Positions 43,683 through 54,061 of a DNA stretch of 64,000 bases are shown here, piece by piece. Both the position numbers and the translations under genes were made by a program. The DNA is from Ypsolopha sequella (Eukaryota > Arthropoda > Insecta > Lepidoptera > Ypsolophidae): positions 186,001 to 250,000 of the forward strand of contig CAKOHE010000034.1 in NCBI GenBank assembly GCA_934047225.1, written 5' to 3'. The number at the start of each line of letters is the position of its first letter. The first letter of the stretch is position 1. Below the pieces are notes generated by a model that had not been told where the DNA came from, made no database searches, and was given only the letters and a program-made list of their open reading frames with translations.

Positions 43683-43806
43683 ACTACTTGGTAGATGGCG
43701 CGACATACCTATATTATTTTAATTATATCCGTGTTATTATGAAAGTGAAACTAGCTACGAATAAATCTAACAAAAATTATAGTATAAATTTATTTCATTC
43801 TGACCT
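43683..43806. repeat. interspersed repeat, inverted relative of 29484-29673
   Basis: Carries CTACTTGGTAGATGGCGCG, GAAAGTGAAACTAGCTACG and ATTATAGTATAAATTTATTT as mirror images of the first copy. Confidence 0.65.
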
Positions 43807-44293
43807 TTGGGAAGGGTCTTTCAAATCGGTGCTGGGATTTTTCTCTTTGCTGTAGATAACGTTAATAAAGTTCCAGGATAACTCAGTAAGAAAAATATAA
43901 TTTAAAAACGTGGAAAAAATATAATCCTCTAAGTGATTGAGCAACATTTATACTTGAAGGAGGGAAACATTTCTGTGAAAAAAAAATTAGAGTTTTGCAA
44001 AGGATTACAATTTGACTTTACAATTCATAATAATATGTAGAATTTAAGATACTTTCTATCAAAATTGTATAACTTGAGTTTATTATTTAAAATTATATTT
44101 GGCTTAAGTCCGTTAAAAATTGGTATTACAACAAGCCCAGCAGAAACGTTCATTATATAAATTATTATCGAAAGCGAAGTCTAGCCCTCGGCAAAAACCC
44201 TGCCTCAGAAACGGCAATTATCGACTAGCCACAATTATCTCAACATATTATTTCACCACGTTGACATAAATATAATGATAGATCGCAACTTAC
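43807..44293 (-). other. probable intron downstream of the ankyrin exon
   Basis: The donor of the exon at 44294 opens onto this AT-rich stretch. No further exon was recognised. Confidence 0.3.
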
Positions 44294-44403
44294 TTGATAT
44301 TATAATTGCCGTGAGCATGCACGTCCGCTCCCTTTTCTAAAAGTACCGCCATGATGTCTTCGTGACCCTTGTATGACGCCCACATTAGAGGTGTCCAGCC
44401 TCC
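44294..44403 (-). CDS. ankyrin-repeat exon of a host gene, Kidins220/ARMS-like
   Basis: A 110-nt minus-strand exon with acceptor TTTAACAG| at its 5' side and a perfect donor |GTAAGT at its 3' side. It encodes GGWTPLMWASYKGHEDIMAV then LLEKGADVHAHGNYNI. The WTPLMWASYKGHEDIMAVLLEKGADV stretch is a full ankyrin repeat (TPL.WA...GH..I...LL..GA.V), and the 'GGWTPLMWA.YKGH' form followed by 'NYN' is what I recall from the scaffold protein Kidins220/ARMS; that assignment is inference, ankyrin-family is firm. Neighbouring exons were not found, so introns must be long or the exon is isolated. The minisatellite at 45241-45812 would lie in the upstream intron. Confidence 0.75.
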
Positions 44404-45240
44404 CTGTTAAATAACGATCAAACATATATACTCGAACCTAGTCATAATAAAATGTAATACGGGTTTTGCGTTGGACAAAAAATATTTTAAAACATATCGA
44501 AGGTTTATACAAATTTATAGTTTTCAAAAGGACTTGTTACATGTGCGGTTGGAGTGTGGGCGGAATGAGGCCTGTATGCGACAAATATACCACAAATCAA
44601 TGTTTTATGAGGTGGGAGGAAGTAATACCGTTTTGGCTAACGCATGTTCTGATGAGGCTAAGTCTTTGTATAAACTTGTTAAGGTAGCATTAAGAAATAT
44701 ATGTTAGGTTAAATATAAGTATTTTGTTGTCCCTGCGAGGGCGACATGGTCACGTAGTGTACCAAGCCCTCTATAAAAAATAAAGATAAAGAAAAATACT
44801 GTTTTCTTCGACGGTAACGTGTAGTAATCTTATATAGCATTATACAGGAAGAATCAAGCGAATGCCCCCTGGAGAAAATGTACCCAAAATAAGCTAAGAT
44901 AGTAAAATTTACTTCAAGGATCTTTTATTTTATTTTTAAGTAAAGAAAAATTACATTCAAAGAATTTTGAAAAATCACCTGCCTGAACTGGGAATCGTAC
45001 CGGACGAATGTGTAAAAAAGACCCGTATTTTTATGATAGAAATATTATTGCTTGTATAGAAAGTGTAAGGAAATACGAACTTTGCCGAACAGTGGTGAAG
45101 ATTTGTATGCGCGTTAGACTTGTTTTTTGTAATTTTGTTATTCTAATATCTGTATTTTCATATCTCTGTAGTTGTTCTGAGGTGTAGTTTAAGTCAATGG
45201 TGTTCTATGTGCTGAAGCATTATAAATGGTTGGTGCTTGC
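44404..45240. other. unassigned, probable intron
   Basis: A pair of overlapping plus-strand frames at 44466-44707 includes LLHVRLECGRNEACMRQIYH, unrecognised. No exon consistent with the ankyrin gene was found. Confidence 0.3.
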
Positions 45241-45812
45241 GTTTTATGCTGGTCTAACATAGCAACCCTTTGAGCCGCTGTTTCGTTTTATGCTGGTCTA
45301 ACATAGCAACCCTTTGAGCCGCTGTTTCGTTTTATGCTGGTCTAACATAGCAACCCTTTGAGCCGCTGTTTCGTTTTATGCTGGTCTAACATAGCAACCC
45401 TTTGAGCCGCTGTTTCGTTTTATGCTGGTCTAACATAGCAACCCTTTGAGCCGCTGTTTCGTTTTATGCTGGTCTAACATAGCAACCCTTTGAGCCGCTG
45501 TTTCGTTTTATGCTGGTCTAACATAGCAACCCTTTGAGCCGCTGTTTCGTTTTATGCTGGTCTAACATAGCAACCCTTTGAGCCGCTGTTTCGTTTTATG
45601 CTGGTCTAACATAGCAACCCTTTGAGCCGCTGTTTCGTTTTATGCTGGTCTAACATAGCAACCCTTTGAGCCACTGTTTCGTTTTATGCTGGTCTAACAT
45701 AGCAACCCTTTGAGCCGCTGTTTCGTTTTATGCTGGTCTAACATAGCAACCCTTTGAGCCGCTGTTTCGTTTTATGCTGGTCTAACATAGCAACCCTTTG
45801 AGCCGCTGTTTC
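45241..45812. repeat. minisatellite, 13 units of 44 bp
   Basis: 572 bp equal exactly 13 x 44. The unit starts GTTTTATGCTGGTCTAACAT and ends GAGCCGCTGTTTC. By eye only one base differs among all units (G to A in unit 10, position 45673). Such uniformity implies recent expansion or strong homogenisation. Flanks are unrelated to the unit. Confidence 0.95.
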
Positions 45813-46860
45813 TTTTTTTTTTTGAATCTAAACGTATTCTACTAATTACGACGATGATTTATTTCGATAAATTTTTCTTTCTAATACTTATATCGTAGCC
45901 AATAAACGACTTTGGTTTTGTTTTTGTATAAAGCAATTAGTTTATTCTAAAAACTCAAAAGATTAAAAATTCTATAAGTATCTTTAGCTATCACCATACA
46001 GAAGGATCAGCCTCGAAATTCGTCAGAAATCCTCGGAACCGTGCCAATTTACTGACTAACTTACTGTGTAGCTGAGTCAACATGTTGTTTAGAAACGTTA
46101 TTAGTATCGGAAAGTTCAAGTTGAGGTCATGTTTACAAAACGTTTACAAAATTGTCTTTAATTTGTTCTGAGAATTGATCTGAGAATCCAACAAAAATAT
46201 ACATAAAATAAAAGTTAATAATTTGAATAAATAGATACATTATGATATAAATATAATATGGAAATTGAGAAAACATCACTATAACACTGAATCGATTAAA
46301 ACCGCCATCGCCACAACATAAGGCGTTCTGTTTTGTTGTACCTAGAGTCCCACATTTTCCCAATGAACCCTAATCTTTTTAACATGGCTAACCATGACGT
46401 TAATGTATCCACGCTCCTCACTTTAGTACTAAAAAGCCCTATAAGTGATGTTGTAGTGTAATCTATGTCACTTGATTGTGTTAAGAAGGATACTTTATGA
46501 ACTGCTATGACACTGACTATAGTACCATTACAGTGCTAAAGTGCCACTAATAGAGATTAAATAACATCACTACGCCACTAATCAGCACTATAATAATTGT
46601 GCCTAAACTCTATTTCTGTAAACGTTCTAAGAGCGAAACAATTGTTAAACTTTCGGCGCCTTGGGGGAGCGGACTGAGAAGGGCTGACTTCATAAAAATA
46701 TACGGTCGCAAACCAGCTTATGCCACAAGGTCGTATGCTATAACCACTAGCTTATAAAAAGAAAAAAAAATAGTTGTAAAATAAAAAATTTATATAATTT
46801 AAAGGTCCTATTTTGATAGGACGAAAAAAAAACAAATTAATCCTTCACAGATTCATTTTC
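45813..46860. other. no gene recognised
   Basis: AT-rich; a 76-codon minus-strand frame at 46133-46363 is hydrophobic and unrecognised. Confidence 0.35.
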
Positions 46861-46864
46861 AACT

Positions 46865-47090
46865 CCAGGATGGCGAAATGAAAACAAAGTCAAAAAAATG
46901 ACTTTGGTCCGTCAGGAAAAATTTAGTCCAACACAAAAGTATATAATTTCGAACCATAAACAAAAACCAATTATAGATACACACACTGATTTCTATAAAC
47001 ACCTACCGGGTGTGAAAATGAAACAAAAGGAAAAATAAACTTTGGTCCGAAATATGACCCGTTAGGAAAAATTTAGTCCGACATAAAAAT
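46865..47090 (+). repeat. degenerate direct repeat, about 145-bp period
   Basis: AAATGAAAACAAAGTC, ACTTTGGTCCG, and AGGAAAAATTTAGTCC at 46875-46935 recur in the same order at 47014-47085. Confidence 0.6.
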
Positions 47091-47159
47091 CAGATCACAA
47101 ACAAGAAAATGTTTAAAATTGGCTGCAGGCACTTCCTTCCGTAAATATCGGTACCCTAC

Positions 47160-47566
47160 TCGACAATCTTTCATATATTACGGCCATAGGCTTGCGGCTA
47201 TGTACGACACTAACCCAACCACATCGCTGCCCCTGCGGAGCTGACGTGGACTGTTCCGGGCTCCACGGCCTATCGTGTCAACGCAGTGCCGGCCGCCACT
47301 CTCGCCATGCTGCCCTGAATGACATTATCCGAAGGGCCTTCACCACGATCAACGTACCATCGACGCGTAAACCGACAGGAGTCGTTCGGGACGATAGAAA
47401 GAGGCCCGACGGCATGACTTTGACAGCATGGAAGCATGGGCGGCCGCTAGTGTGGGACGCAACATGCGTGGAACATGCAACGCTGGTGGCTTCTTATGTC
47501 CAAAAAAGCTGTAGGGTCGCTGGTAGATGTCTTTCTGGTGTTAAATTTACTAAGAGGTTATGTTAG
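47160..47566 (+). pseudogene. TE-type CCHC plus 'RPDG' domain fragment
   Basis: An open frame without an ATG: GLRLCTTLTQPHRCPCGADV, then GLHGLSCQRSAGRHSRHAAL, NDIIRRAF, and KRPDGMTLTAWKHGRPLVWD followed by ATC. The C-x-C ... H-x3-C spacing suggests a zinc-binding knuckle, and RPDG...VWDAT is spaced like the PD-(D/E)xK nuclease core. I have seen this domain at the end of multi-copy ORFs in invertebrate genomes and regard it as transposon-derived, but cannot name the element. It ends in an apparent frameshift (SYVQKSCRVAG then unrelated residues) at 47566. Confidence 0.55.
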
Positions 47567-47591
47567 AGGTGATTTCCAAGCCACACAAAAC

Positions 47592-49275
47592 AGTTAAAAA
47601 GTTTTTGTCACTACTTTGGTTCCACACTTTTGTAAAAACCCACCCAAGTGTTAAAACACTTTCAGAAGGGACATTTTGTGGCTCGAAAAAGTAATCGCAA
47701 GTTTTCTGGGATGGCTTTAGACCAAGCACACGAGCAGATGAATGCCATATTAAAAGGAGTTGGAGGTAGGAAGTCACTTCTATCTTACATTTATATTTAT
47801 GCTACAAAAATTGTAGTTGATTTGATCTGGTTCTTATTTAAACTTTACATTTTTATATTATTTTACGCACCACAGGGTTCATTGGTTTGACGGAAAATCC
47901 AGATGCTCTACTTAAGTGGCTTTTTCTGGACCTGAACTGGCAGATATTGGTGTCAATTCGGCGTAACACAAATTAACTTATTTGACAGGACTAACCTTAT
48001 TTTGAGTGTCCTGTCTTTGTCTTTTCGATACAGAAAGAAAAAGACAGGACCCTTAAAATAAGGTTAGTACTGTCAAATAAGTTGTGCTACGCCGAATCGA
48101 CATAATTTTTAACAGTTTTGAGAAGGCAATTTTGTATACGGAAAACAGCGCTATAGATGAAGACACCAGCCATCTTTCTGACACGACCGCAAATAAAATA
48201 AATTTATGGTGGATGTAAAGTCAATGGTAACAACATTCAATAATATGGGAAACCCTTTCCTTGAACAATCCCCGACTTGTATAATATTGACACAAAAATG
48301 ATCGCTCCATCTGAAGTTGCCGAAGTTATATTCAAGATAGAAACAAGTGGTGAAGAGCAAAACATTAAATTTTATAATGAGTGATTACAGACGAACTCTT
48401 AAAAAAAAGTTTGCAAGATCCAATCAAGCTCAATAAATATCCCCTTCTAAACCCTTAAAAAAAAGGATGTGAGCAAAATGAAACTTCAAATAGGAAGACT
48501 TAAGAACGACTGTAGTCTATCTAGCAAACTTTATATTGCCACTTGTGAGCACAGAGCATGAAAACCAAGCCAGCCCTCCAGCTCTTTATTCGATGAGTAA
48601 ATTACGATTGGGAAGAAAGTCAGACTTACTGAAGGCAATAATACCGCCTATACCATTTGCGCGACCATTATCAGCAAAAATACTTGACGGATTTGCATAA
48701 GTCCACATGCTGTGCCCTGGCCAAAGCAAAACTTTCAGTGAATATGCTTTAACAGTATTATACCATTTCTTTGTAAAGAACTTGGCACGGTCTTAAGATT
48801 AGATGTTGTTTGGCACACATATAAGAGCGATAGGCTAAAGAATAGCACCAGAAAAAAACGTGGCACTGGTCAAAGAACACGGGTCACTGCTACGACGAAA
48901 ATACCTAAAGGTTGGGCGAATTTCCTGAGGATCAATTCCAACAAGGAAGAACTGTTTCATTTCATTTCCACCTTATGTCATTCATATGACTTTGACAATG
49001 GCAAAGAATTTTATATCACGGATGGAGCCAATATTTTGATAAATATAACATGTGACACTCAGAGGTTAGCCCCGTGTAATCATGAAGAGGCGGATACTCG
49101 CATAATGGTGCATGTGTCTAATGCTGTCGCTTGAGGTCTGACAAAAATCATGCTACGCGCTGTTGATACTGACATCGTAGTACTAGCAGTTGCACAAGTG
49201 AAAAAACTACCTCAACTTAAAGAGCTGTGGGTGCACATAGATACTGGAAAACAGCAAAAGTAATTTTTATGAAAT
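47592..49275 (+). pseudogene. intron-containing gene remnant, PIN/XPG-nuclease-like motifs
   Basis: Exon 1 includes FQKGHFVARKSNRKFSGMAL and DQAHEQMNAILKGVG; a 110-nt intron (47766-47875, GT...CACAG) joins it to GFIGLTENPDALLKW. A frameshift follows and the MITE at 47951-48102 interrupts. The reading continues in pieces: NSFEKAILYTENSAIDEDTS, then NMGNPFLEQSP, and near the end VVWHTYKSDRLKNSTRKKRG, PKGWANFLRINSNKEELFHF, CNHEEADTRIMVHVSNAV and AVDTDIVVLAVAQ. The EEAD and DTD acidic pairs sit in a hydrophobic context like the metal-binding core of PIN/FEN-type nucleases. I recall related uncharacterised multi-copy proteins in invertebrates but not a name. At least five stops or frameshifts. Confidence 0.65.
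47951..48102. repeat. small foldback MITE, 'CGATTCGGCGTAACAC' family, copy 2
   Basis: TGTCAATTCGGCGTAACACA and, reversed, TGTCGATTCGGCGTAGCACA at the ends, with GACAGGACTAACCTTATTTT inside. It interrupts the gene remnant between PEL and NSFEK. Confidence 0.75.
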
Positions 49276-49990
49276 TACGACGATACCGTCGTAATAGTTC
49301 ATTCTAACTATACAGTTAGAACGAAAAACGCAATTCTTATATGCCATATGATACCAAATCTACAGTCAACTCTACTCTTTTTTATATTCATATATATGCT
49401 TCTTAGGTAGTAGGTATATATACTCCCCACAGGACAGGACCCAGTATAATGGTCATCAAGACGATTCAAATACAAATTCGTTTTGTTAAAAGTTATAACC
49501 GCGCGCTATACGTCACTTTGCCCCGTGGTCAACTTTATTTTTTTTCACTCACTTTTTGCCACAACATTACAATAAAAAAGATATGTCTGTAATACAGATA
49601 AATGTGGCTTTCAGTGTATATTTTTTATATATTGATGTATTCTATGGTTCAAATGAAAACGACCATGATATGAAAAAAAATAGTTCACGATTAACAGATT
49701 TTACCAAATATATATTTTTTTTTTGTATGGAAAGACTTTATCCGAAAATGATATCAAACTTGCCCTAGGTACGTACACTTAGAGAGCTATATGACTCAAA
49801 GGGAGCGCGGCGGAATCAAACTTCCCCCCCCCGCTCCTCGCCACCCCGGAAATGCCTCCCGATGCCTCCCGGGCTAAGTCCACTCGGGACCACCCATGGA
49901 ACAACTGTGCCAAATATGAGCTCATAGTCCAGTTTCAAACGGTTAATCGCACTAAATACCCAGCTACAATAACGAGCTGGTAACATTCGT
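49276..49990. other. no feature recognised
   Basis: AT-rich except for a C-rich patch (CCCCCCCCCGCTCCTCGCC) near 49824. No supported frame. Confidence 0.4.
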
Positions 49991-49998
49991 TTTTAAAT

Positions 49999-51246
49999 AG
50001 TATGTCACAGGCACTTTATACAGGCACTGAACCTGGCGATATTAATACTGCTATTGACTTGATTAACGATAACCTGAACATCATCTCCGAATGGACAAAA
50101 TCGTTTGGTTTGGTGCTCAATCCAAATAAATCACAGGCTATTATATTTGGTACTCCCAGAATATTAGCACAGTTGGACTTGAATGTTGTGACGAAAATTA
50201 AGTATGACAATATAGTGATCCTATTTACCAATTGTGTTAAAAATTTAGGTATCCTTATGGATAACACGTTATCTTGGGCTCCTCAAGTAGGAGCAGTCAG
50301 TAAGAAAGTGCTTGGAGCTTTCCATTCACTCAAACGGCTGCAGTTCTTTCTTACATTCCAAACTAAAATTATGCTGGCACAGTCTCTACTGCTCCCAATT
50401 CTTGATTACGCGGATGTAAGCTATTTAGACATAACTGAGGAGCTGCTGAGCAAACTCGAACGTCTCCAAAACTTGTGCATTCGCTTTATCTTCGGATTGC
50501 GGAAGTATGATCACGTCTCAGAATTTCGTGCTCGTCTAAAGTGGCTCCCAATTCGCCTTCGTAGGAATACTCATATCTTAAGTCTTCTATACAACGTTTT
50601 AAACGATCCCTCCGCACCTGAATATCTTCGTATTAAATACAATCTCGTCAATTCCTTACGCTGTAAGGAAAATAGCCTTCTTAGTATTCCCAAGCACAAT
50701 TCTGCTGCTTATGGGAAGTCCTTTTTGGTCAAGGCCGTTCGTCTGTGGAATGATTTACCCACGAAGATACGTATATCGCCTTCATTGGCGATATTTAAAA
50801 AGAATTTAAAATCACATCATGAAGTTTCTTTAGGTTGGTAGTCTCACTTCATCACTCAGTCTATTGATATTTTTATATATAGTATATTAAGAGTATATTA
50901 AGTAGTTATTATTATTATTTTTTATTTATTTGTATGTATACGATATGTATGTATCAAACATAAAATATATTGTGTAAGTTTTGTTGGATAGGAGTATATT
51001 ATATATTAGGCATTATGTATATTCACTTTATTGGTTTTGATTCTTCTTTTATTTATGTATTTTGTAAATTGGTATCCCCCTCCACATTACGTAAAATAAT
51101 ACTTTCTTCACCACCCAAAGGTTGGCTGGAAGAAATCGCTTTAAGTGATAAGTCCGCCCTTGTACAACATTGTGTGTTCAAAACTCTGTACTCAATTTTT
51201 TATTTGACCGTGTACAATAAAGTGTGTATTCATTCATTCATTCATT
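49999..51246 (+). pseudogene. 5'-truncated LINE: ORF2 C-terminus, 3' UTR, (ATTC)n tail
   Basis: An open frame of 279 codons (50002-50841) begins just after where the polymerase YADD would lie: DINTAIDLINDNLNIISEWT, FGLVLNPNKSQAIIFG, VKNLGILMDNTLSW, then RLQNLCIRFIFGLRKYDHVS and FLVKAVRLWNDLPTKIR. This is the thumb and C-terminal region of Jockey/CR1-type reverse transcriptases. With the active site missing it cannot function. The 3' UTR contains CACCCAAAGGTTGGCTGGAA and AGAAATCGCTTTAAGTGATA, shared with the two short copies at 51903 and 52458, then ACAATAAAGTGTG and the tail at 51229-51246. Confidence 0.85.
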
Positions 51247-51902
51247 CCTTCAAATGATGACACAGATGATGATGATGGCTTTGTTGAAAAGAACTTCGGT
51301 TTTAATACAGGTGTTGTTTCACTCGATTTTTTTGTTCCTTAGCCCTATTAATTGGTATTATTCGGCTCAAATTGTGACCGCACTTTATACAAAACTTGAA
51401 GGTATCAGCGGTTATTGTGAAAAATTCGTCGCATCTTAACAATTTTTTTGTGCAATTAGGACAGGTAGGTACTTTTGTTGTTCTGCTGTTCTATCCACTT
51501 TTTACAAAAGGTACAATGCATTGTTAAAAGTTAACTATAACTTCTGAAAAATAGTTTTGAAAGTGACACTGACAGTCAGTGTTGCCAAGTTACTATTCTA
51601 CTATTACGTTTAGTAATGTGGCGTAATCGATACAGACAAAAAAATAGGCTGGTACCTTATTTGTTAACATAAGTGATTATAATCTAATATAATGTCTCAT
51701 GCAAAATAATTATGAACATTAAGCTGGACATGTGTGCGTGATTTGCCCACTCTTTCCGCCCACTATGGAGCCGATACTTAGACTATCTGATGATGCCTTT
51801 ATAAAGCTACCGGCTCTGAAATGCATATGGTTTATATTAAGAGGTAAGTGATACGAAGTTCACCGGGTCAGCTAGTATACATATATATATTATAGATGTA
51901 TT
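51247..51902. other. unassigned; Helitron-like 3' end near 51880
   Basis: GAAGTTCACCGGGTCAGCTA then GTATAC at 51857-51881 matches the 3' end of lepidopteran Helitrons. Its other end was not located. Confidence 0.4.
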
Positions 51903-52214
51903 TATTAATATATTCTCGTGTATTTGTTTATGTAAGGGCCTGTTTCACCACTTCCAGATAAGTGTTATCCAGAAGATAAGTTTAAAAATGGAACACATTT
52001 TGTATGCGTTATATGTCACATATAACTATCAGGCACTTATCTAGAAGTGGTGAAACAGGCCCTAAGTCTATGATATCTATTAAAATTAAGTTTAATTTGG
52101 TAGGTTATTTGTATTTACACTTTATTGATTTTCATTTAATTTACTCTATCTATAACTTCTATCCCCCTATTTTTACTTTTCTAGTGACAATTTCTTCACC
52201 ACCCAAAGGTTGGC
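51903..52214 (+). mobile_element. short LINE 3' copy, interrupted by a Harbinger-type MITE
   Basis: Starts TATTAATATATTCTCGTGTA, the same start as the copy at 52458, and matches it to CACCCAAAGGTTGGCT, where homology stops. The MITE at 51936-52062 splits it. The normal LINE tail is missing. Confidence 0.7.
51936..52062. repeat. 127-bp PIF/Harbinger-type MITE with TAA duplication
   Basis: Ends GGGCCTGTTTCACCACTTCC and, reversed, GGGCCTGTTTCACCACTTCT. TAA flanks it at 51933-51935 and 52063-52065. The paralogous site at 52481-52500 reads TATGTAAGTCTATG with one TAA and no insert, which confirms the ends. Three-base TWA duplications are typical of PIF/Harbinger. Confidence 0.85.
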
Positions 52215-52457
52215 TACAAATTACCCAACCATTATACTCACATACACATTTACACATTAAATAAACAAAATTGTCCACTCTCGATGGAATTCGTGCGGCT
52301 CTCTGCAGGTGACGACAGAATAACAGCGTCGCAGATTTCGGTTTGTGGCATTATGCTGAGTCGGAGCCTTTTTCTCTTTGTCGCGACACTCATACCACTA
52401 GGATACACTTAACTTTCTTTTTGTGTTTTAACTTTTTTTTTTTCTTTTATTTAAGTT

Positions 52458-52754
52458 ATTAATATATTCTTGTGTATTTGTTTATGTAAGTCTATGATAT
52501 CTATCAAAATTAAGTTTAATTTGGTAGGTTATTTGTATTAACACTTTATTGATTTTCATTTAATTTACTCTATCTATTACGTCTATCCCCCTATTTTTAC
52601 TTTTCTAGTGACTATTTCTTCACCACCCAAAGGTTGGCTGGAAGAAATCGCTTTAAGTGATAAGTCCGCCTTTGTACAAAATTATGTTTTCAATACTCTG
52701 TTTTCTTTTATATGTCTTTTGTGTACAATAAAGTGTCAATTCATTCATTCATTC
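52458..52754 (+). mobile_element. short LINE 3' copy with 11-bp target duplication
   Basis: The duplication TTATTTAAGTT lies at 52447-52457 and 52755-52765. The copy ends ACAATAAAGTGTCAATTCAT with an ATTC tail. At 297 bp it is a severe 5' truncation or a mobilised 3' module, because its start coincides with the copy at 51903. Confidence 0.85.
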
Positions 52755-52765
52755 TTATTTAAGTT

Positions 52766-52836
52766 CTACTTTGTTTTTTGTATGTATGTGTCGTGTTTTT
52801 GGGAAATAAAATGTTTTATCTATCTTTCTATCTAAG
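52766..52836 (+). mobile_element. LINE-like tail, (ATCT)n
   Basis: GGGAAATAAAATGTTTTATC followed by repeated TATCT. Looks like another retroposon 3' end that received the insertion above; its 5' part may lie left of 52447. Confidence 0.4.
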
Positions 52837-52904
52837 TGAATGATTTTACACAAATTGTGTCTCCAGCTCTGCCTGCACTTAGATAGTGTTTATTATTTAA
52901 CTAT

Positions 52905-53160
52905 GACAAGGTGAAATTTATTCAACCGTCCGAATTCTTACTGGAGACTTGGTTATCAGAAACAAGGCTCAAAGATCCCGTTTTTCGAAATCATAAAAAC
53001 AAAATTTGTTTTATACGAACTGGACTAGTTCAAAATCAATTCCTAGTATAGGCAGTATGGGAGCAAAAACATTTTTTTCGAATTTCACCCGAATGGTCAT
53101 TTCCTGACGATCACTAACCCGAGTCTGAATGTATGAATTCGGGCGGTTGATGAAATCCAG
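52905..53160. repeat. foldback MITE, 'ACAAGGTGA' family
   Basis: Left GACAAGGTGAAATTTATTCA then ACCGTCCGAATTC; right GAATTCGGGCGGTTGATGAA then ATCC. The core ACTGGAGACTTGG is mirrored imperfectly as CACTAACCCGAGTCTG. Confidence 0.6.
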
Positions 53161-53169
53161 CAGAGCTGG

Positions 53170-54060
53170 ACCCACAAGTCACGTTGCATCCAAACTATAG
53201 GTATGTTTATGGTTCTGGAAAACCAGCAACCCTTATGGCGAATCCTCCGTGTCTGTCTCGCTGTCTACTCATTGTCTCTGATCGTCTGTTGTATGTATTT
53301 GGTGTTCGATAATCAATTTAATTCTAAGACTTCAATTTGTGATCGAGTCAGTCGATAGGGGCGCCCTTTCTCTCTCTGCCTCTTGCGCATTCAGGTCATG
53401 ACGATATATATATTTTTAATACAAATTTATCCATGGGGAACCAGAACTAGGACCTAGGGATTAACCACGCTAAATTTTAGGAAGAGAATCATATATGTTG
53501 CTGACTATAAATGTTGTCCCTCTCGACCGACGACGCTCACACGCTTGCTGCCAGCCCTAGACTAGCTCACGCACACACACAAGCGTGTGCGGACAAGCCA
53601 GATGCGCGCGTCAGAGTGTAGGTAAATAACTTGAGCGTGGACTGGTACATTACATCATTAAAAAAAGACTGAAAGGTAAAATTTGAAGACGAGAAGAAAT
53701 AAGACATTAATTATTTCAATGATTTCAAAAGATAGATAGATAGATAGATATAATCTTAATTTACTCAGCACTATCAACAAATTAATTCAAACACATTTTA
53801 GATACAAAACAAAATGAAGTGCTGGGTAAAAAGGCCCTGACTCACCATGTGTTGCAGCCAGTAGACTACAACGCTGTTATTATGCCAGAACCATTGTTGA
53901 ACATAACATACTGATAGAAGCATACATCCGAAGTAAGAAAGGATTTGCATACGTTGGCTATAATAGAACAAAATTGAGATAGCTACACCAACAAGAGCAA
54001 GGCTTTTAAATTATCGATGATATGTGTGTTCTATGAAGGAAGATACTTCCTATAATGTTA
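53170..54060. other. no gene; short (GATA)n
   Basis: A GATAGATAGATAGATAGATA run lies at about 53731. The rest is unassigned. Confidence 0.4.
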
Positions 54061-54061
54061 G

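Noticed and set aside
45241..45812. Minisatellite considered as a CRISPR array
   Set aside because: Units are contiguous and identical with no variable spacers.
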